NCBI RefSeq assembly: GCF_012913485.1
Contig: NZ_CP051774.1
Coordinates: 930,001 to 994,000, forward strand
Length of the DNA: 64,000 nt
Direction of reading: 5' to 3'
From: Luteolibacter luteus
Lineage (GTDB): Bacteria > Verrucomicrobiota > Verrucomicrobiia > Verrucomicrobiales > Akkermansiaceae
Shown here: in pieces, positions 42,246-51,169 of the stretch
Position numbering within the stretch: position 1 is the first letter of the stretch
How the letters are laid out: each line of letters opens with the position of its first letter
Made by a program: the position numbers and the translations under genes
The notes under the pieces: model-generated
Seen by the model: the letters and a program-made list of their open reading frames with translations, nothing else
Told to the model about the DNA's origin: nothing
The model's database searches: none

Positions 42246-43538
42246 CTAACCGATCAAATCACTGATCGATCCGAAGTCCGGCGTGAACAGCCGCTTGTAC
42301 ATCCGCGCCGCATAGCCGTCCGTCATCCCGGCCAGGAAATCACACACCAGCCGCGCCTTCTTCTCCACGCTATCCGCCTGCTCGATCTCCATCGCGGCAT
42401 CTTCCGGCAGCAATTGGAAATTCTGCCCATCGATGCTATCGCCGGACACATAGCGCTTTTCCAGCACATCCCACAAGCGGTGTAGCAAGTGATTGCCCTT
42501 GTGCTCCAGCTGCTTCAACTGCGGCGAAAGGAACACGTTCTCAAACGCCAGCTTCTTGAAGAGCTTCGACTCCGCCTTCACCGCCGGATCCACATTCAAG
42601 CGGAAGCCATAGCGATTGCTCGTGCCACTCAGGAAATTCACATCGGCACTCAGGGACGCGGACCGGATATACTTCCCGATCCGCGAGCCCACGAAGGGAT
42701 CCACCTTGCGTTTGCGGATCGCTGTCACCAGTTCTCCCAGCGGCGTTCCCTCGCTGATCGGCTCGCCACGCTTCTCCGCCCATCCCTCGATCCGCTCAAT
42801 CCGCAGGAACCCGGCACGGACGCTATCCGCCAGATCGTTCAGCGAATAGGCAGTGTCATCCGCCCAGTCCATGATCTGGCACTCGATCGACTTGAAGGAA
42901 TCGCGCTCCTTGCCCGGCGGATACTCGGCCGGGAAATCATGGCCACCCATCGCCCAATCCAGCCATTGGTGCTGGAAATCGTAGAGGAAGTGGTGCTCCG
43001 GCAGTTCCCCTGTCGTGGTCTTCAGCTCGGTCCAGAGCGACTTGTATTTCAGCACCGCATCCAGAAAGGCCCGCGTCGGATCCATCCCCGTGCGCTTCGC
43101 CGAAAAGATCCGCTCGGTCAGAAGCCGCAGCGTCTGAGCATTTCCTTCAAAGCCCCCATAGCCCGCCATCAGGAAATTCAACGTCCTCTCCCCCGCATGC
43201 CCGAAGGGAGGATGGCCGAGGTCATGGGAAAGGCAGGCAGCCTCCACCAGATCCGGATCGATGAAGTAGTCATCCGCCAGCAACCCGCCCGGAGCCTTCA
43301 GCCAGTGGCAGATCGAACGCCCGATCTGGGCCACCTCCAGCGAGTGGGTGAGCCGCGTTCGGTAGAAATCGTACTCCCCGCTCCAGAAAACCTGGGTCTT
43401 GTTCTGCAGGCGCCGGAAGGCAGGCGTGTGCAGCACCCGGTCACGATCGACCTGGAAGGGCGAGCGGAAGTCCCCGGGAATCTCCTGTTTTCCGGAAAAG
43501 CGCTCGGTATCGAAGGCACCGTAGAAGCGGTTGGGCAT
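42246..43538 (-). CDS. dgt: Deoxyguanosinetriphosphate triphosphohydrolase-like protein
   Basis: The 430-residue HD-domain enzyme shows FRRLQNKTQVF and RTRLTHSLEVAQIGR, then the HD pair in CLSHDLGHPPFGHAGE, plus the distal aspartate in IMDWADDTAYSLNDLADS. These are the dGTPase subgroup motifs. It hydrolyses dNTPs, usually dGTP, to nucleoside and triphosphate. It converges on the BioF-like gene and diverges from the large secreted propeller gene. Confidence 0.92.
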   Translation of the reverse strand: MPNRFYGAFDTERFSGKQEIPGDFRSPFQVDRDRVLHTPAFRRLQNKTQVFWSGEYDFYRTRLTHSLEVAQIGRSICHWLKAPGGLLADDYFIDPDLVEAACLSHDLGHPPFGHAGERTLNFLMAGYGGFEGNAQTLRLLTERIFSAKRTGMDPTRAFLDAVLKYKSLWTELKTTTGELPEHHFLYDFQHQWLDWAMGGHDFPAEYPPGKERDSFKSIECQIMDWADDTAYSLNDLADSVRAGFLRIERIEGWAEKRGEPISEGTPLGELVTAIRKRKVDPFVGSRIGKYIRSASLSADVNFLSGTSNRYGFRLNVDPAVKAESKLFKKLAFENVFLSPQLKQLEHKGNHLLHRLWDVLEKRYVSGDSIDGQNFQLLPEDAAMEIEQADSVEKKARLVCDFLAGMTDGYAARMYKRLFTPDFGSISDLIG

Positions 43539-43655
43539 CGGGGCTTTGCTACGGTGCGCGGCCCTCCGTGGCGAGCCCCAAGGGGCGCGGATGCCGCAGC
43601 TGCAGATCTTTTGTTGAAAGCCGGACCACGCTACCGGGGTTTTGTTCGAAATCGA

Positions 43656-46600
43656 ATGTCGCTACGGCCTCTCTACCGCCTCGCCTTATGGATCGGCTTT
43701 CTCGCTCACCCCTTGGCGGCGGAGAACCTGACGGAGCTTTCGAGCGCTCTCACGCCCCACGTCGCCTTCGACGCCGAAAGAACCCCTTCCGGCCTCAAGA
43801 TCGTCGTCGAAGCGGACACCTTCGACGACAACGGGGACATCTCCCTCGAACTCGGCTTGGCGGGCAAGCAACTCGCTCGGCTGGGCGACGGTCAGGCGAA
43901 GCGCTCTCGCAAAGACAAGACCTGCCGCTGGGAATTCCTCCTGCCCGCGGAAAAGGACACGACCTCGCCTCGTCTCGCCTTCGCTCTCGCATGGAAAGGT
44001 GGCCCTCAAGGAGTCGACCGCCTGCGCCAGCGCTTCCGCCATGTCGGTCCCGCGGCGGCCCATGTGCCCCTCTCCACCGACCCGGCGGACTGGCAGCCCC
44101 TCGATTTGGAAGAGCGCACCCGCGAAGCCGCTGACCGCGCTTTGGAAATCGCCATCGATTTCGATCAAGCGATCGAGGGAAAGGCCAGCGTGGTGATCGA
44201 GCGTCCCGATGGCACCCGCGTCCGGAATCTCTTGTCAGGCCAGACGATGCCAAAGGGCCGTCACCGCCTCGTCTGGGATGGCCTTGATGAAGCGGGAAAC
44301 ATCGCCGCCCCCGGCGACTACCGATGGCGGGCCATTTCACACCCGGGACTGAGGCCGGTCCATCTCATGGATTTCTGCGATGGACCCGGCTCGAATCACG
44401 GCACCTTCCAAGCCGCGGCCACCAATGGCAAATCTCTCTTCTTCGCCGCACCCGTCGCGGAAGGCGGACACGAGATCGTGGAACTCGCTCCCGATGGCAC
44501 CTTCATCCGCGGCTTCAATCCACCTCATGGCCACGGCTTGAGCGTCGTCTCCCTCGCCGCCGACGAAAACTTCCTCTACGCCGCTCACGATGGCTTGGCC
44601 TGGGGCAAGCACGTCGACCGCTCGAAGCCGGACTGGAAAGAAGAGCGCACCATCAGCGTGATGCGCATCGATCTGAAGAGCGGCAATGTCGCGGAGTTTC
44701 CCGGCGGCCTCCGCCACTCCCCGCTCCTGACCTACGAAGCCGGCCCGGGATCTGAGCAGATCCTGACAGAGTATCGGCTGAGCGGCATTGCACTCTGGCA
44801 GGGCTCGCTCTGGCTGGCGGACCAGTATGCGCAGGAGATCATCCCCATTGATCCAGCTACCGGACAGCGCTCATCCGCCACGCCGATCCAGTATCCACGG
44901 GTGAGAGCTCTCGCCAGCCACGGTGATAAACTCTACACGATCTCCGAGGGGGACCTCACGGTGATCGAAGGCAACCAGCGCAAGATCCGGAAGATCGCGA
45001 GGACAAGCGGCGGCCTCTACGTCCAAGGACCCGATGAGATCTATGTGAGCGACAAGCTCTCCCGCTGCGTTCGGGTTTTCGACGACAAAGGCCGCGAAGG
45101 GAGAACCATCGGAAAACCCGGCGGCATCGTTTCATTTCGCTACGATCCCCTCAGCATGTATCAACCGGCCGGCTTGGCAGTGCTAGATGGGAAGCTCTGG
45201 GTCACCGAGCAGGACCGCTGGCGTCCGAAGCGCCTCGCGGCCTTCGACACCCTGAGCGGCGCCGTGGTGAAGGAATACTTCGGCCCGACCAATTACGGCG
45301 CGCAGGGTGCCGGTTTCGATCCTCTCGATCCCACGCGGTGGATCGGCCAGGACACACTCTGGAAACTCGATTTCGCCAAGCGCAGCGCCACGCCCCAAAT
45401 CATTTTCGAGGGCAAGTCAGGACGACGCCACAGCTTCTGGCGGCAAGATGGCCGCACCTTCATCATCACTTGCGGAAAAGTCACCTGGATCCAGGAGCTC
45501 ACCGCCGACAACCAATTGCATCCGCGGGCCTGCCTCTCCTCCGCCCATCAATTTTCCTACGCGTATGACTGGCAGCCTCCCGACGAGTTTATCGAGGCCT
45601 TCCAGCGCGATTTCCCGGAAGCCAATTACAAGGGCAGCAAGGGCGGCATGCTCGATGAGGGCAAGCCCGGCCACGGCTACGGGATGCTCTGGGTGGACCG
45701 GAACGGAGATGAAGCGCTCGACCCGGACGAAATCGAATTCACGGCAAAGGGCACCAGCGTCGGCGGTGCAGGATGGAGCCATGACTTCAATGACCTGACC
45801 CTCCGTGTACCGGGCGAGCGCAATGGCAAGCCCGTGCTGGTCACGCTCGCACCGGATAGCTGGTGGCGGGACGGCGCACCGCGCTACCCCTCGCTGAAGG
45901 AAGCCGTGGCGAAGGCTCCGGAGATCGACTTGCCCGGCAGCAGCATGGTGGAAAGCATCACCGACCGCTTCGGAAATACGGTGATGAACTCCGATCCAGC
46001 CATGCGCTCCATCTCCCCGGAAGGAAAGCTGCGGTGGACCTACCCGAACCGCTGGAGCAATGTTCACGGCTCCCACAATGCCCCGCTGCCCAAGACCGGC
46101 GAACTCCAAGGCTCCCTCTTCTATAGCGGCATGGCCCCGCTCGATGACACGTCCGATGTAATGCTCATCAATGGCAATCACGGCCGCGCCTTCGTCATGA
46201 CTAGCGATGGCATCTACCTCGACGAAATGTTCCCGGATGTCCGGATGATGACCAATCCTCAGGCAGGCGGCATCGGCATCCTTGGCGGCGAGTGCTTCGG
46301 CGGAACCTTCGGACGATCGAAGGATGGCGACTACTATTTCCAAGGCGGCGGGATCTCCTACCGGATCTATCGCGTTGAAGGCCTGGGCGGCACCAGGCGC
46401 GCCGAAGGACGTCTCGTGGTAAGCGGCGAGCAATCCTTGGCCGCCGCTAGAAACCAAAACCGCGTCGCCAGCGTCTCATCGAAAATCCATGAAGCTACCC
46501 TTCCTTGGGGAGACCAAGCCCGGGAGGTAGCGAAGTGGGACAAGGACGGGAATTTCCCCGTCACCGTGAAAGCATCGCGCGACGGCAATCTACTACGCCT

Positions 46601-47159
46601 CCAGTATGAGGTGGCGGATGCCTCGCCTTGGGTAAACCAAGGTAAGGACTGGCAATCGCTCTTCAAGACCGGCGATGGAGTGGATCTCCAGCTCGGCATC
46701 TCGCCCGCGGCAGACCCGCGTCGCACCGATGCCGCGGAGGGAGATCTCCGCCTTTTCATCGCACCCATGGGCGAGGAAAATGTCGCCGTCCTTTACCGTC
46801 ACCGCTTCCCGGGAGCCGCGGCAAACGAAGCCGTGAACTTCCAGAGCCCCTGGCGCAGCGAGAAAGTGGATCAGGTAAAGCGGCTCGAGAACGCGGCAAT
46901 CAAAGTCGAGCGCAGCGGAAATGGTTATAAAGTGGCCATCGAGCTTCCTCTTTCTGAGCTCGGCCTCGGCGCACCGGAGGCCCTGCAACTCCGCGGCGAC
47001 TTCGGCGTGATCTATGGTGACCCCGCTGGCACCATCAATACTTTCCGGAATTATTGGTCCAATCAGGCCACCGGCCTCGTCAATGACGTGCCCGGCGAAA
47101 TCATGCTGAGCCCGAATCTCTGGGGCCAACTCAACTTCTCCCCCGCCCCGAATCCATGA
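43656..47159 (+). CDS. Very large secreted protein: FlgD-like, beta-propeller and DOMON/CBM9-like domains
   Basis: The ATG at 43656 gives a signal peptide (YRLALWIGFLAHPLAA) and 1167 residues; the frame is open far upstream but that part is the shadow of the dGTPase gene. Residues 165-220 form a FlgD-type Ig-like domain (ASVVIERPDGTRVRNLL and GRHRLVWDGLDEAGN). A long region with propeller-like blades follows (IALWQGSLWLADQYAQEIIPID, VTEQDRWRPKRLAAFDTLSG). The last 220 residues resemble a CBM9/DOMON sandwich (FPVTVKASRDGNLLRLQYEV). Overall role unknown, probably binding or processing of extracellular glycans. Coupled to the next gene by a 4-base overlap. Confidence 0.75.
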   Translation: MSLRPLYRLALWIGFLAHPLAAENLTELSSALTPHVAFDAERTPSGLKIVVEADTFDDNGDISLELGLAGKQLARLGDGQAKRSRKDKTCRWEFLLPAEKDTTSPRLAFALAWKGGPQGVDRLRQRFRHVGPAAAHVPLSTDPADWQPLDLEERTREAADRALEIAIDFDQAIEGKASVVIERPDGTRVRNLLSGQTMPKGRHRLVWDGLDEAGNIAAPGDYRWRAISHPGLRPVHLMDFCDGPGSNHGTFQAAATNGKSLFFAAPVAEGGHEIVELAPDGTFIRGFNPPHGHGLSVVSLAADENFLYAAHDGLAWGKHVDRSKPDWKEERTISVMRIDLKSGNVAEFPGGLRHSPLLTYEAGPGSEQILTEYRLSGIALWQGSLWLADQYAQEIIPIDPATGQRSSATPIQYPRVRALASHGDKLYTISEGDLTVIEGNQRKIRKIARTSGGLYVQGPDEIYVSDKLSRCVRVFDDKGREGRTIGKPGGIVSFRYDPLSMYQPAGLAVLDGKLWVTEQDRWRPKRLAAFDTLSGAVVKEYFGPTNYGAQGAGFDPLDPTRWIGQDTLWKLDFAKRSATPQIIFEGKSGRRHSFWRQDGRTFIITCGKVTWIQELTADNQLHPRACLSSAHQFSYAYDWQPPDEFIEAFQRDFPEANYKGSKGGMLDEGKPGHGYGMLWVDRNGDEALDPDEIEFTAKGTSVGGAGWSHDFNDLTLRVPGERNGKPVLVTLAPDSWWRDGAPRYPSLKEAVAKAPEIDLPGSSMVESITDRFGNTVMNSDPAMRSISPEGKLRWTYPNRWSNVHGSHNAPLPKTGELQGSLFYSGMAPLDDTSDVMLINGNHGRAFVMTSDGIYLDEMFPDVRMMTNPQAGGIGILGGECFGGTFGRSKDGDYYFQGGGISYRIYRVEGLGGTRRAEGRLVVSGEQSLAAARNQNRVASVSSKIHEATLPWGDQAREVAKWDKDGNFPVTVKASRDGNLLRLQYEVADASPWVNQGKDWQSLFKTGDGVDLQLGISPAADPRRTDAAEGDLRLFIAPMGEENVAVLYRHRFPGAAANEAVNFQSPWRSEKVDQVKRLENAAIKVERSGNGYKVAIELPLSELGLGAPEALQLRGDFGVIYGDPAGTINTFRNYWSNQATGLVNDVPGEIMLSPNLWGQLNFSPAPNP

Positions 47160-48817
47160 AAGCCATCCTCCTTCTTCTTTCAATGGCCGGGGCGTCCGCA
47201 GCCTTGGAAATCCGCTGCAGCGGCGTGCTCGGAAATTCCGGTGAGCAGGGCAGCAGCTTGGTCCGCTTCGCGGAGAAGACCGCCACCGGCATGGGGGTCG
47301 CATGGGACGCCGCGGGCACCATCTGGGATCGGGGTGGCGACGGCCGCCTGAATCGCTACGCCGTCGATGGACGCCTGCTCGCTAGCTATCCGCTCCCTCC
47401 CGGCGGGGGACCTCAGGACAAGGACACGCTCCTTATCTGCGGTGACTCGCTCTTGCTGAAGCTCGGCAAGAAGCTCTACCGACTCTCCTTGGATGCCCCT
47501 GCGGGAGCAGAGCCCGTCGAACTCGGCATCGATGCCAAACGTCTTTCGCTCTCCGCCGAGGATGGCTGGGCGGCCGCAGCGAATGGGAAAGCCATCTTCC
47601 TCGTGAACTCCTCTGGCGAAACGAAACCGGTCGCCACCTCGGAAGAAGACATCTCCGATCTCGAAATCGGCCCCCGGCATGGGATCTACGCGAAATCCGG
47701 CGACAAGATCCGCCGCGTCGATCGCTTCGCTCCGGAGAAGGGCGCGGGACCATGGACAGCCCCGGACGACCGCCCGCAGTGGATTGCGGACCGTTGGTTC
47801 GGCTCGGCATGGCACGGGACCCTCCGGCGCTTCGGGGAGGACTTCTTGCCGGATCCCGGCGTGGTGCTCGGCGGTGCCTCCGGATCCTTCATCGGCTACG
47901 TGGAGGGAAATCATGAGTTGAATGACTCCCGTGGCCTCGCCACCACCGATGGACGTCTCTTCGCCGCCTCCGGTGCGGAGGGCGTCATGCACCTGATGGA
48001 ATGGCGCGCCGCGGAAAACCGCTTCGCCCTGCTCCGGAGGATCGGCGCCATGGCCACTTGCAGCGCCCTCGTGATCGATGCGGACCGGCGCGTCTATTTC
48101 AATGGCGGCTTCTGGGACTGGAGCGATGCTCCGGACACCCCGCTCCGCCACAGCGTGCCACCGCCGCAGGCACCGGGCTTTGCAGGCGCGTCCGCCGCAC
48201 CGGATGGCGGTTTTGTCGGCCCGGCGATCCGCTGGGACAAGCCGGCCATCTACTACGGTGGGCACGGCGGCCCGCTGAAACTCTCCGAGGACATTCCTCT
48301 CCCCGAGGGCGCGGTCGCCTCGACCCTGCTACGGGTAAAAGACCGTGACGCCCTTTTTATCTCCGACTCCCGTGGAAAGGGCCGCATCTGCTTCGTCAGC
48401 CGCGAGGGAAGGTTCGAAGGCGATGGCGGCGCGGCAGAACTCCGGACCCGGGAGCCCATCGGGAAGCTCACTAGCCTCACTCCTTCCGGTCCGGAACTCC
48501 TCGCCGCCGCCGATGGCAAGCTCCTCCGCTTGAACGCAGTGGACGGCGGGTGGCAGGAAAAGCAAGGGATTGAGGCAGGCTTCGGAGCGGAGATCTACCT
48601 CGCCGCATCAGGGGATCTCCTCTGGGTGAGCGACACGGAGAACCATCGCGTCCTCTGCCTGCGGGCCGGAAAACCCATCGCTGAATTCGGAACCGCGGGG
48701 CGAAAAGGCGCGGACCTCCAGACCTTGGATCAGCCACGTGCCATCGGGGCATCCGGTACCAGCGCCGCGGTTTTTGACTCCGGAAACCAGCGCCTGATGA
48801 AGCTGGAGCTCCGCTAG
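47156..48817 (+). CDS. Secreted beta-propeller (NHL-like) protein
   Basis: The 553-residue product has a signal peptide (KAILLLLSMAGASA). Repeating strands such as GMGVAWDAAGTIWDRGGDGRLNRY, YFNGGFWDWSD, and a final blade with LLWVSDTENHRVLCLRAGKPIAEFG and QPRAIGASG are typical of NHL propellers. No enzyme motif is visible. Its ATG overlaps the stop of the 1167-residue protein gene (ATGA), so the two are made together and probably work together. Confidence 0.75.
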   Translation: MKAILLLLSMAGASAALEIRCSGVLGNSGEQGSSLVRFAEKTATGMGVAWDAAGTIWDRGGDGRLNRYAVDGRLLASYPLPPGGGPQDKDTLLICGDSLLLKLGKKLYRLSLDAPAGAEPVELGIDAKRLSLSAEDGWAAAANGKAIFLVNSSGETKPVATSEEDISDLEIGPRHGIYAKSGDKIRRVDRFAPEKGAGPWTAPDDRPQWIADRWFGSAWHGTLRRFGEDFLPDPGVVLGGASGSFIGYVEGNHELNDSRGLATTDGRLFAASGAEGVMHLMEWRAAENRFALLRRIGAMATCSALVIDADRRVYFNGGFWDWSDAPDTPLRHSVPPPQAPGFAGASAAPDGGFVGPAIRWDKPAIYYGGHGGPLKLSEDIPLPEGAVASTLLRVKDRDALFISDSRGKGRICFVSREGRFEGDGGAAELRTREPIGKLTSLTPSGPELLAAADGKLLRLNAVDGGWQEKQGIEAGFGAEIYLAASGDLLWVSDTENHRVLCLRAGKPIAEFGTAGRKGADLQTLDQPRAIGASGTSAAVFDSGNQRLMKLELR

Positions 48818-48965
48818 GGAAGGACCGTCGGAAATTCCCCCGAACATCTTTCCGCTCTTTTTCGTTTGAGTGAGAGAGCCCGACATTTTCTCCCGTTTCC
48901 GCGATAAATTCCGAGCTCGGCCTCGCTTTCGCCGGAAAAACCGCTTTCATCTACCGTCGCTCACT

Positions 48966-50654
48966 ATGAACGAGTCCAATCCCTTCAAGCGCCTCTTCTT
49001 CTGGCTGTCAGGCGCGGGCACCGAGACATTGGAGCTCTGCCCGGCATGGGAACAGCGCAAGTACGTCGCCTTCGGCGCGACCGTGCTGGTCCCCTGCGCC
49101 TTCGCCTTCATCGCGTGTTCCTACGCGCTATCCACGCTCACCGATAATCCCAAGGTGATCTACCCGGTGGCGGCCGTCTGGGCCTTCATCATTCTCACCA
49201 TCGACCGCGCCCTGCTCGCTGGCTACCGGCCCTTCATGTCCTGGTGGCGGAAGCTGTCCCAGTTTTCCCTGCGTCTCATCGTCGCCATCCTCATGGGCCT
49301 GACGATTGCGCACCCGCTGGTGCTGCTGCTGTTCCGCGACACCATCAACACCGTCGTCGAGGAAGAGCGCTCTCAGGAAATCAGCCAGGAGCGTGGCAAG
49401 TTCGCGGTGGGCAAGGACAGGGTCCGCACCGAGATCACCAAGCTTGAGGAAGCCATCGCCGCCCAGCGTGAAAAGTGGAACGAGACCTTCCAGGCCAAGT
49501 TCATCATGCAGGAGAAGACCGAGGCCGCCGCCGCGATCCCCGGTCTGACCGCCGAGCAGCAGACGGAGCTGAAGGCCGCCACCGACGAGGCGACAAAGCC
49601 CTTCAAGGACCGTCTCGATGCCATCAACACCCAGGCCGACGAACTCTCCCCGCAGTATACCAAGCTCCAGAGCGAACTCGGTTTTTGGCAGGCGGAATTC
49701 GAACGTGAGCTGAATGGCCAGCGCTCCGGCATGAAGGGCGAAGGCCCGCGCGCCCGCTCGATCCGTGCCGACCAGCTTGAACCGCGCCGCGAGGAGTCAA
49801 AGCGCCTCGGCGCGCTCTTGGAGCACCTCACTGCCGAAAAAGCTACCCTGCAGACCCAAGTCCGCGAGGCCGAGAAAGGCGCCATTTCCGCCTTCGAAGC
49901 CAAGCTCGCCGAAATCCAAAAGAAGAACAAAGCCGAGGAAGACCGCGTCGCCGCGCTGAAGCAGCAGGTGGAGCAAAACCAGGCTGACTCCTTCGTGACG
50001 CAGCAGAATGCCCTGCGCGAAACCATCAAGCAGCAGATCGACACAAGATTGCAGGAGCTCGAGCGCGCCCAGAACGAACTCGCGGCCGTGGCGACTGAGG
50101 AAGCCAACCGCGTCGCCGCCATCCAGGCAGAGCCGCGCAAGGACATCCTCACCCAGACTCTCGCCCTGCACGGTCTTTTCAAGGAAGGCAGTGAAGGCGG
50201 CCAATTCGCCTTCGCCACCTATCTCGTCCTCACCTTGCTCTTCATGCTGGTGGATACCATCCCGCTCATCGTGAAGTTCTTCACCAAGCCGGGTCCCTAC
50301 GACACCCTGCTCGATCGCGATGAAATCGTCTTCGATGGTGAGCACCGCGCCTTCCGCACCAGTCACCGCCGCTACATGGAAAGCCTGTCCGCAGGCAATC
50401 TCCTCGCAGTCACCCGGAACAAGCGTCTGGAAAATGCCCTCGTCGACGGCGTCGAGCACAGCCGAGCCGCACAGGAGTTTCTCGATTCACTGATCCAGAT
50501 GGAAAAATCCTTCGCCGAGAAAATCCGCATGGAGCAGGAAGAAGCCCGCCACGCCGGCCCCGAAAAGCTCGCCGCCCTCGAAGCCATCAAGAAGCGCTTT
50601 TACGAGGACATGCAGCGCCGCATGGAAGCCTTCTTCGCCGGCCAGCACGCCTGA
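48966..50654 (+). CDS. DUF4407 family membrane protein with long coiled coil
   Basis: The ATG at 48966 (MNESNPFKRLFFWLSGAG) gives 562 residues. The N-terminal part fits DUF4407: ELCPAWEQRKYVAFGATVLVPCAFAFIACSYAL, then WAFIILTIDRALLAG, with about three helices in the first 130 residues. A coiled coil rich in Glu, Lys and Gln covers residues 135-405 and should lie outside the membrane. A further helix (FATYLVLTLLFMLVDTIPLIVKFF, about 415-440) returns the chain to the cytoplasm. The C-terminus is charged. The function of DUF4407 is unknown. A perfect terminator follows. Confidence 0.85.
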   Translation: MNESNPFKRLFFWLSGAGTETLELCPAWEQRKYVAFGATVLVPCAFAFIACSYALSTLTDNPKVIYPVAAVWAFIILTIDRALLAGYRPFMSWWRKLSQFSLRLIVAILMGLTIAHPLVLLLFRDTINTVVEEERSQEISQERGKFAVGKDRVRTEITKLEEAIAAQREKWNETFQAKFIMQEKTEAAAAIPGLTAEQQTELKAATDEATKPFKDRLDAINTQADELSPQYTKLQSELGFWQAEFERELNGQRSGMKGEGPRARSIRADQLEPRREESKRLGALLEHLTAEKATLQTQVREAEKGAISAFEAKLAEIQKKNKAEEDRVAALKQQVEQNQADSFVTQQNALRETIKQQIDTRLQELERAQNELAAVATEEANRVAAIQAEPRKDILTQTLALHGLFKEGSEGGQFAFATYLVLTLLFMLVDTIPLIVKFFTKPGPYDTLLDRDEIVFDGEHRAFRTSHRRYMESLSAGNLLAVTRNKRLENALVDGVEHSRAAQEFLDSLIQMEKSFAEKIRMEQEEARHAGPEKLAALEAIKKRFYEDMQRRMEAFFAGQHA

Positions 50655-50688
50655 AGCGACTCGATCAGCTCTCTATTCCTCTCCAAGA

Positions 50689-50716
50689 AAGGCCCCGGAA
50701 AACCGGGGCCTTTTTT
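50689..50716 (+). terminator. Rho-independent terminator after the DUF4407 gene
   Basis: AAGGCCCCGG pairs perfectly with CCGGGGCCTT around a 4-A loop, followed by a run of T. It begins 34 bases after the stop codon. Confidence 0.93.
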
Positions 50717-50743
50717 AAGTACCCACGCAGAGCGGAACCTTCT

Positions 50744-50854
50744 AAAGCCCCAAAGGGGCGGGAGGGAGATAGCCCAAGGCAAGCGCGAAGCACGCAACCC
50801 TGGGTCTTTAGGGAAAAGGTATCGCACTACAAGGGAGTGCAGGGAGGCCTGCAA
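50744..50854. repeat. Degenerate intergenic palindromic repeat element
   Basis: A series of small palindromes, AGCCCC-AAA-GGGGC, then AGCCCAAGGC with ACCCTGGGT, then CACTACAAGGGAGTG, resembles short palindromic elements that I associate with intergenic regions of Planctomycetes and Verrucomicrobia. Only one copy occurs in this window, so its repetitive nature is recalled, not shown here. The remainder of 50855-51027 holds nothing I can identify. Confidence 0.5.
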
Positions 50855-51027
50855 ATTCATCCATCCCCGTTTTAGCCGATCCTGGCAGTAGAAACCCACC
50901 GCCCACATGTGCGAAACTTCCCGCCAGCATGCCCCTCGTCCGCGCATTCATCCGCCCCACTTTATTCCCGCGAAGCGCACTTCGTTTGATAATTAGGAGA
51001 TCGACGATTGGTGATTTCTCCCTTCAC

Positions 51028-51059
51028 CCGCCTGTTATTTTTCCTGTTATAACAGGCGG
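51028..51059. promoter_or_regulatory. Perfect hairpin upstream of kinase 1
   Basis: CCGCCTGTTAT and its exact complement ATAACAGGCGG form an 11-bp stem around a 10-base T-rich loop, 110 bases before the first kinase start. It could be a regulator site, an attenuator or a leader hairpin. Confidence 0.5.
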
Positions 51060-51169
51060 AACAGGCACCAGCTCCCCACGGTCCTCCCACTTTTCCCGCG
51101 GCTTTCCCTCCCGAATCTGCTCATGCTGATTTCCTGTAACAAGCCCCCTCCTTTCCTGAATCACCGGGC

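Noticed and set aside
42489-43655. N-terminal extension of the 1167-residue secreted protein
   Set aside because: This part is the complement of the dGTPase gene, and the signal peptide starts only at 43656.
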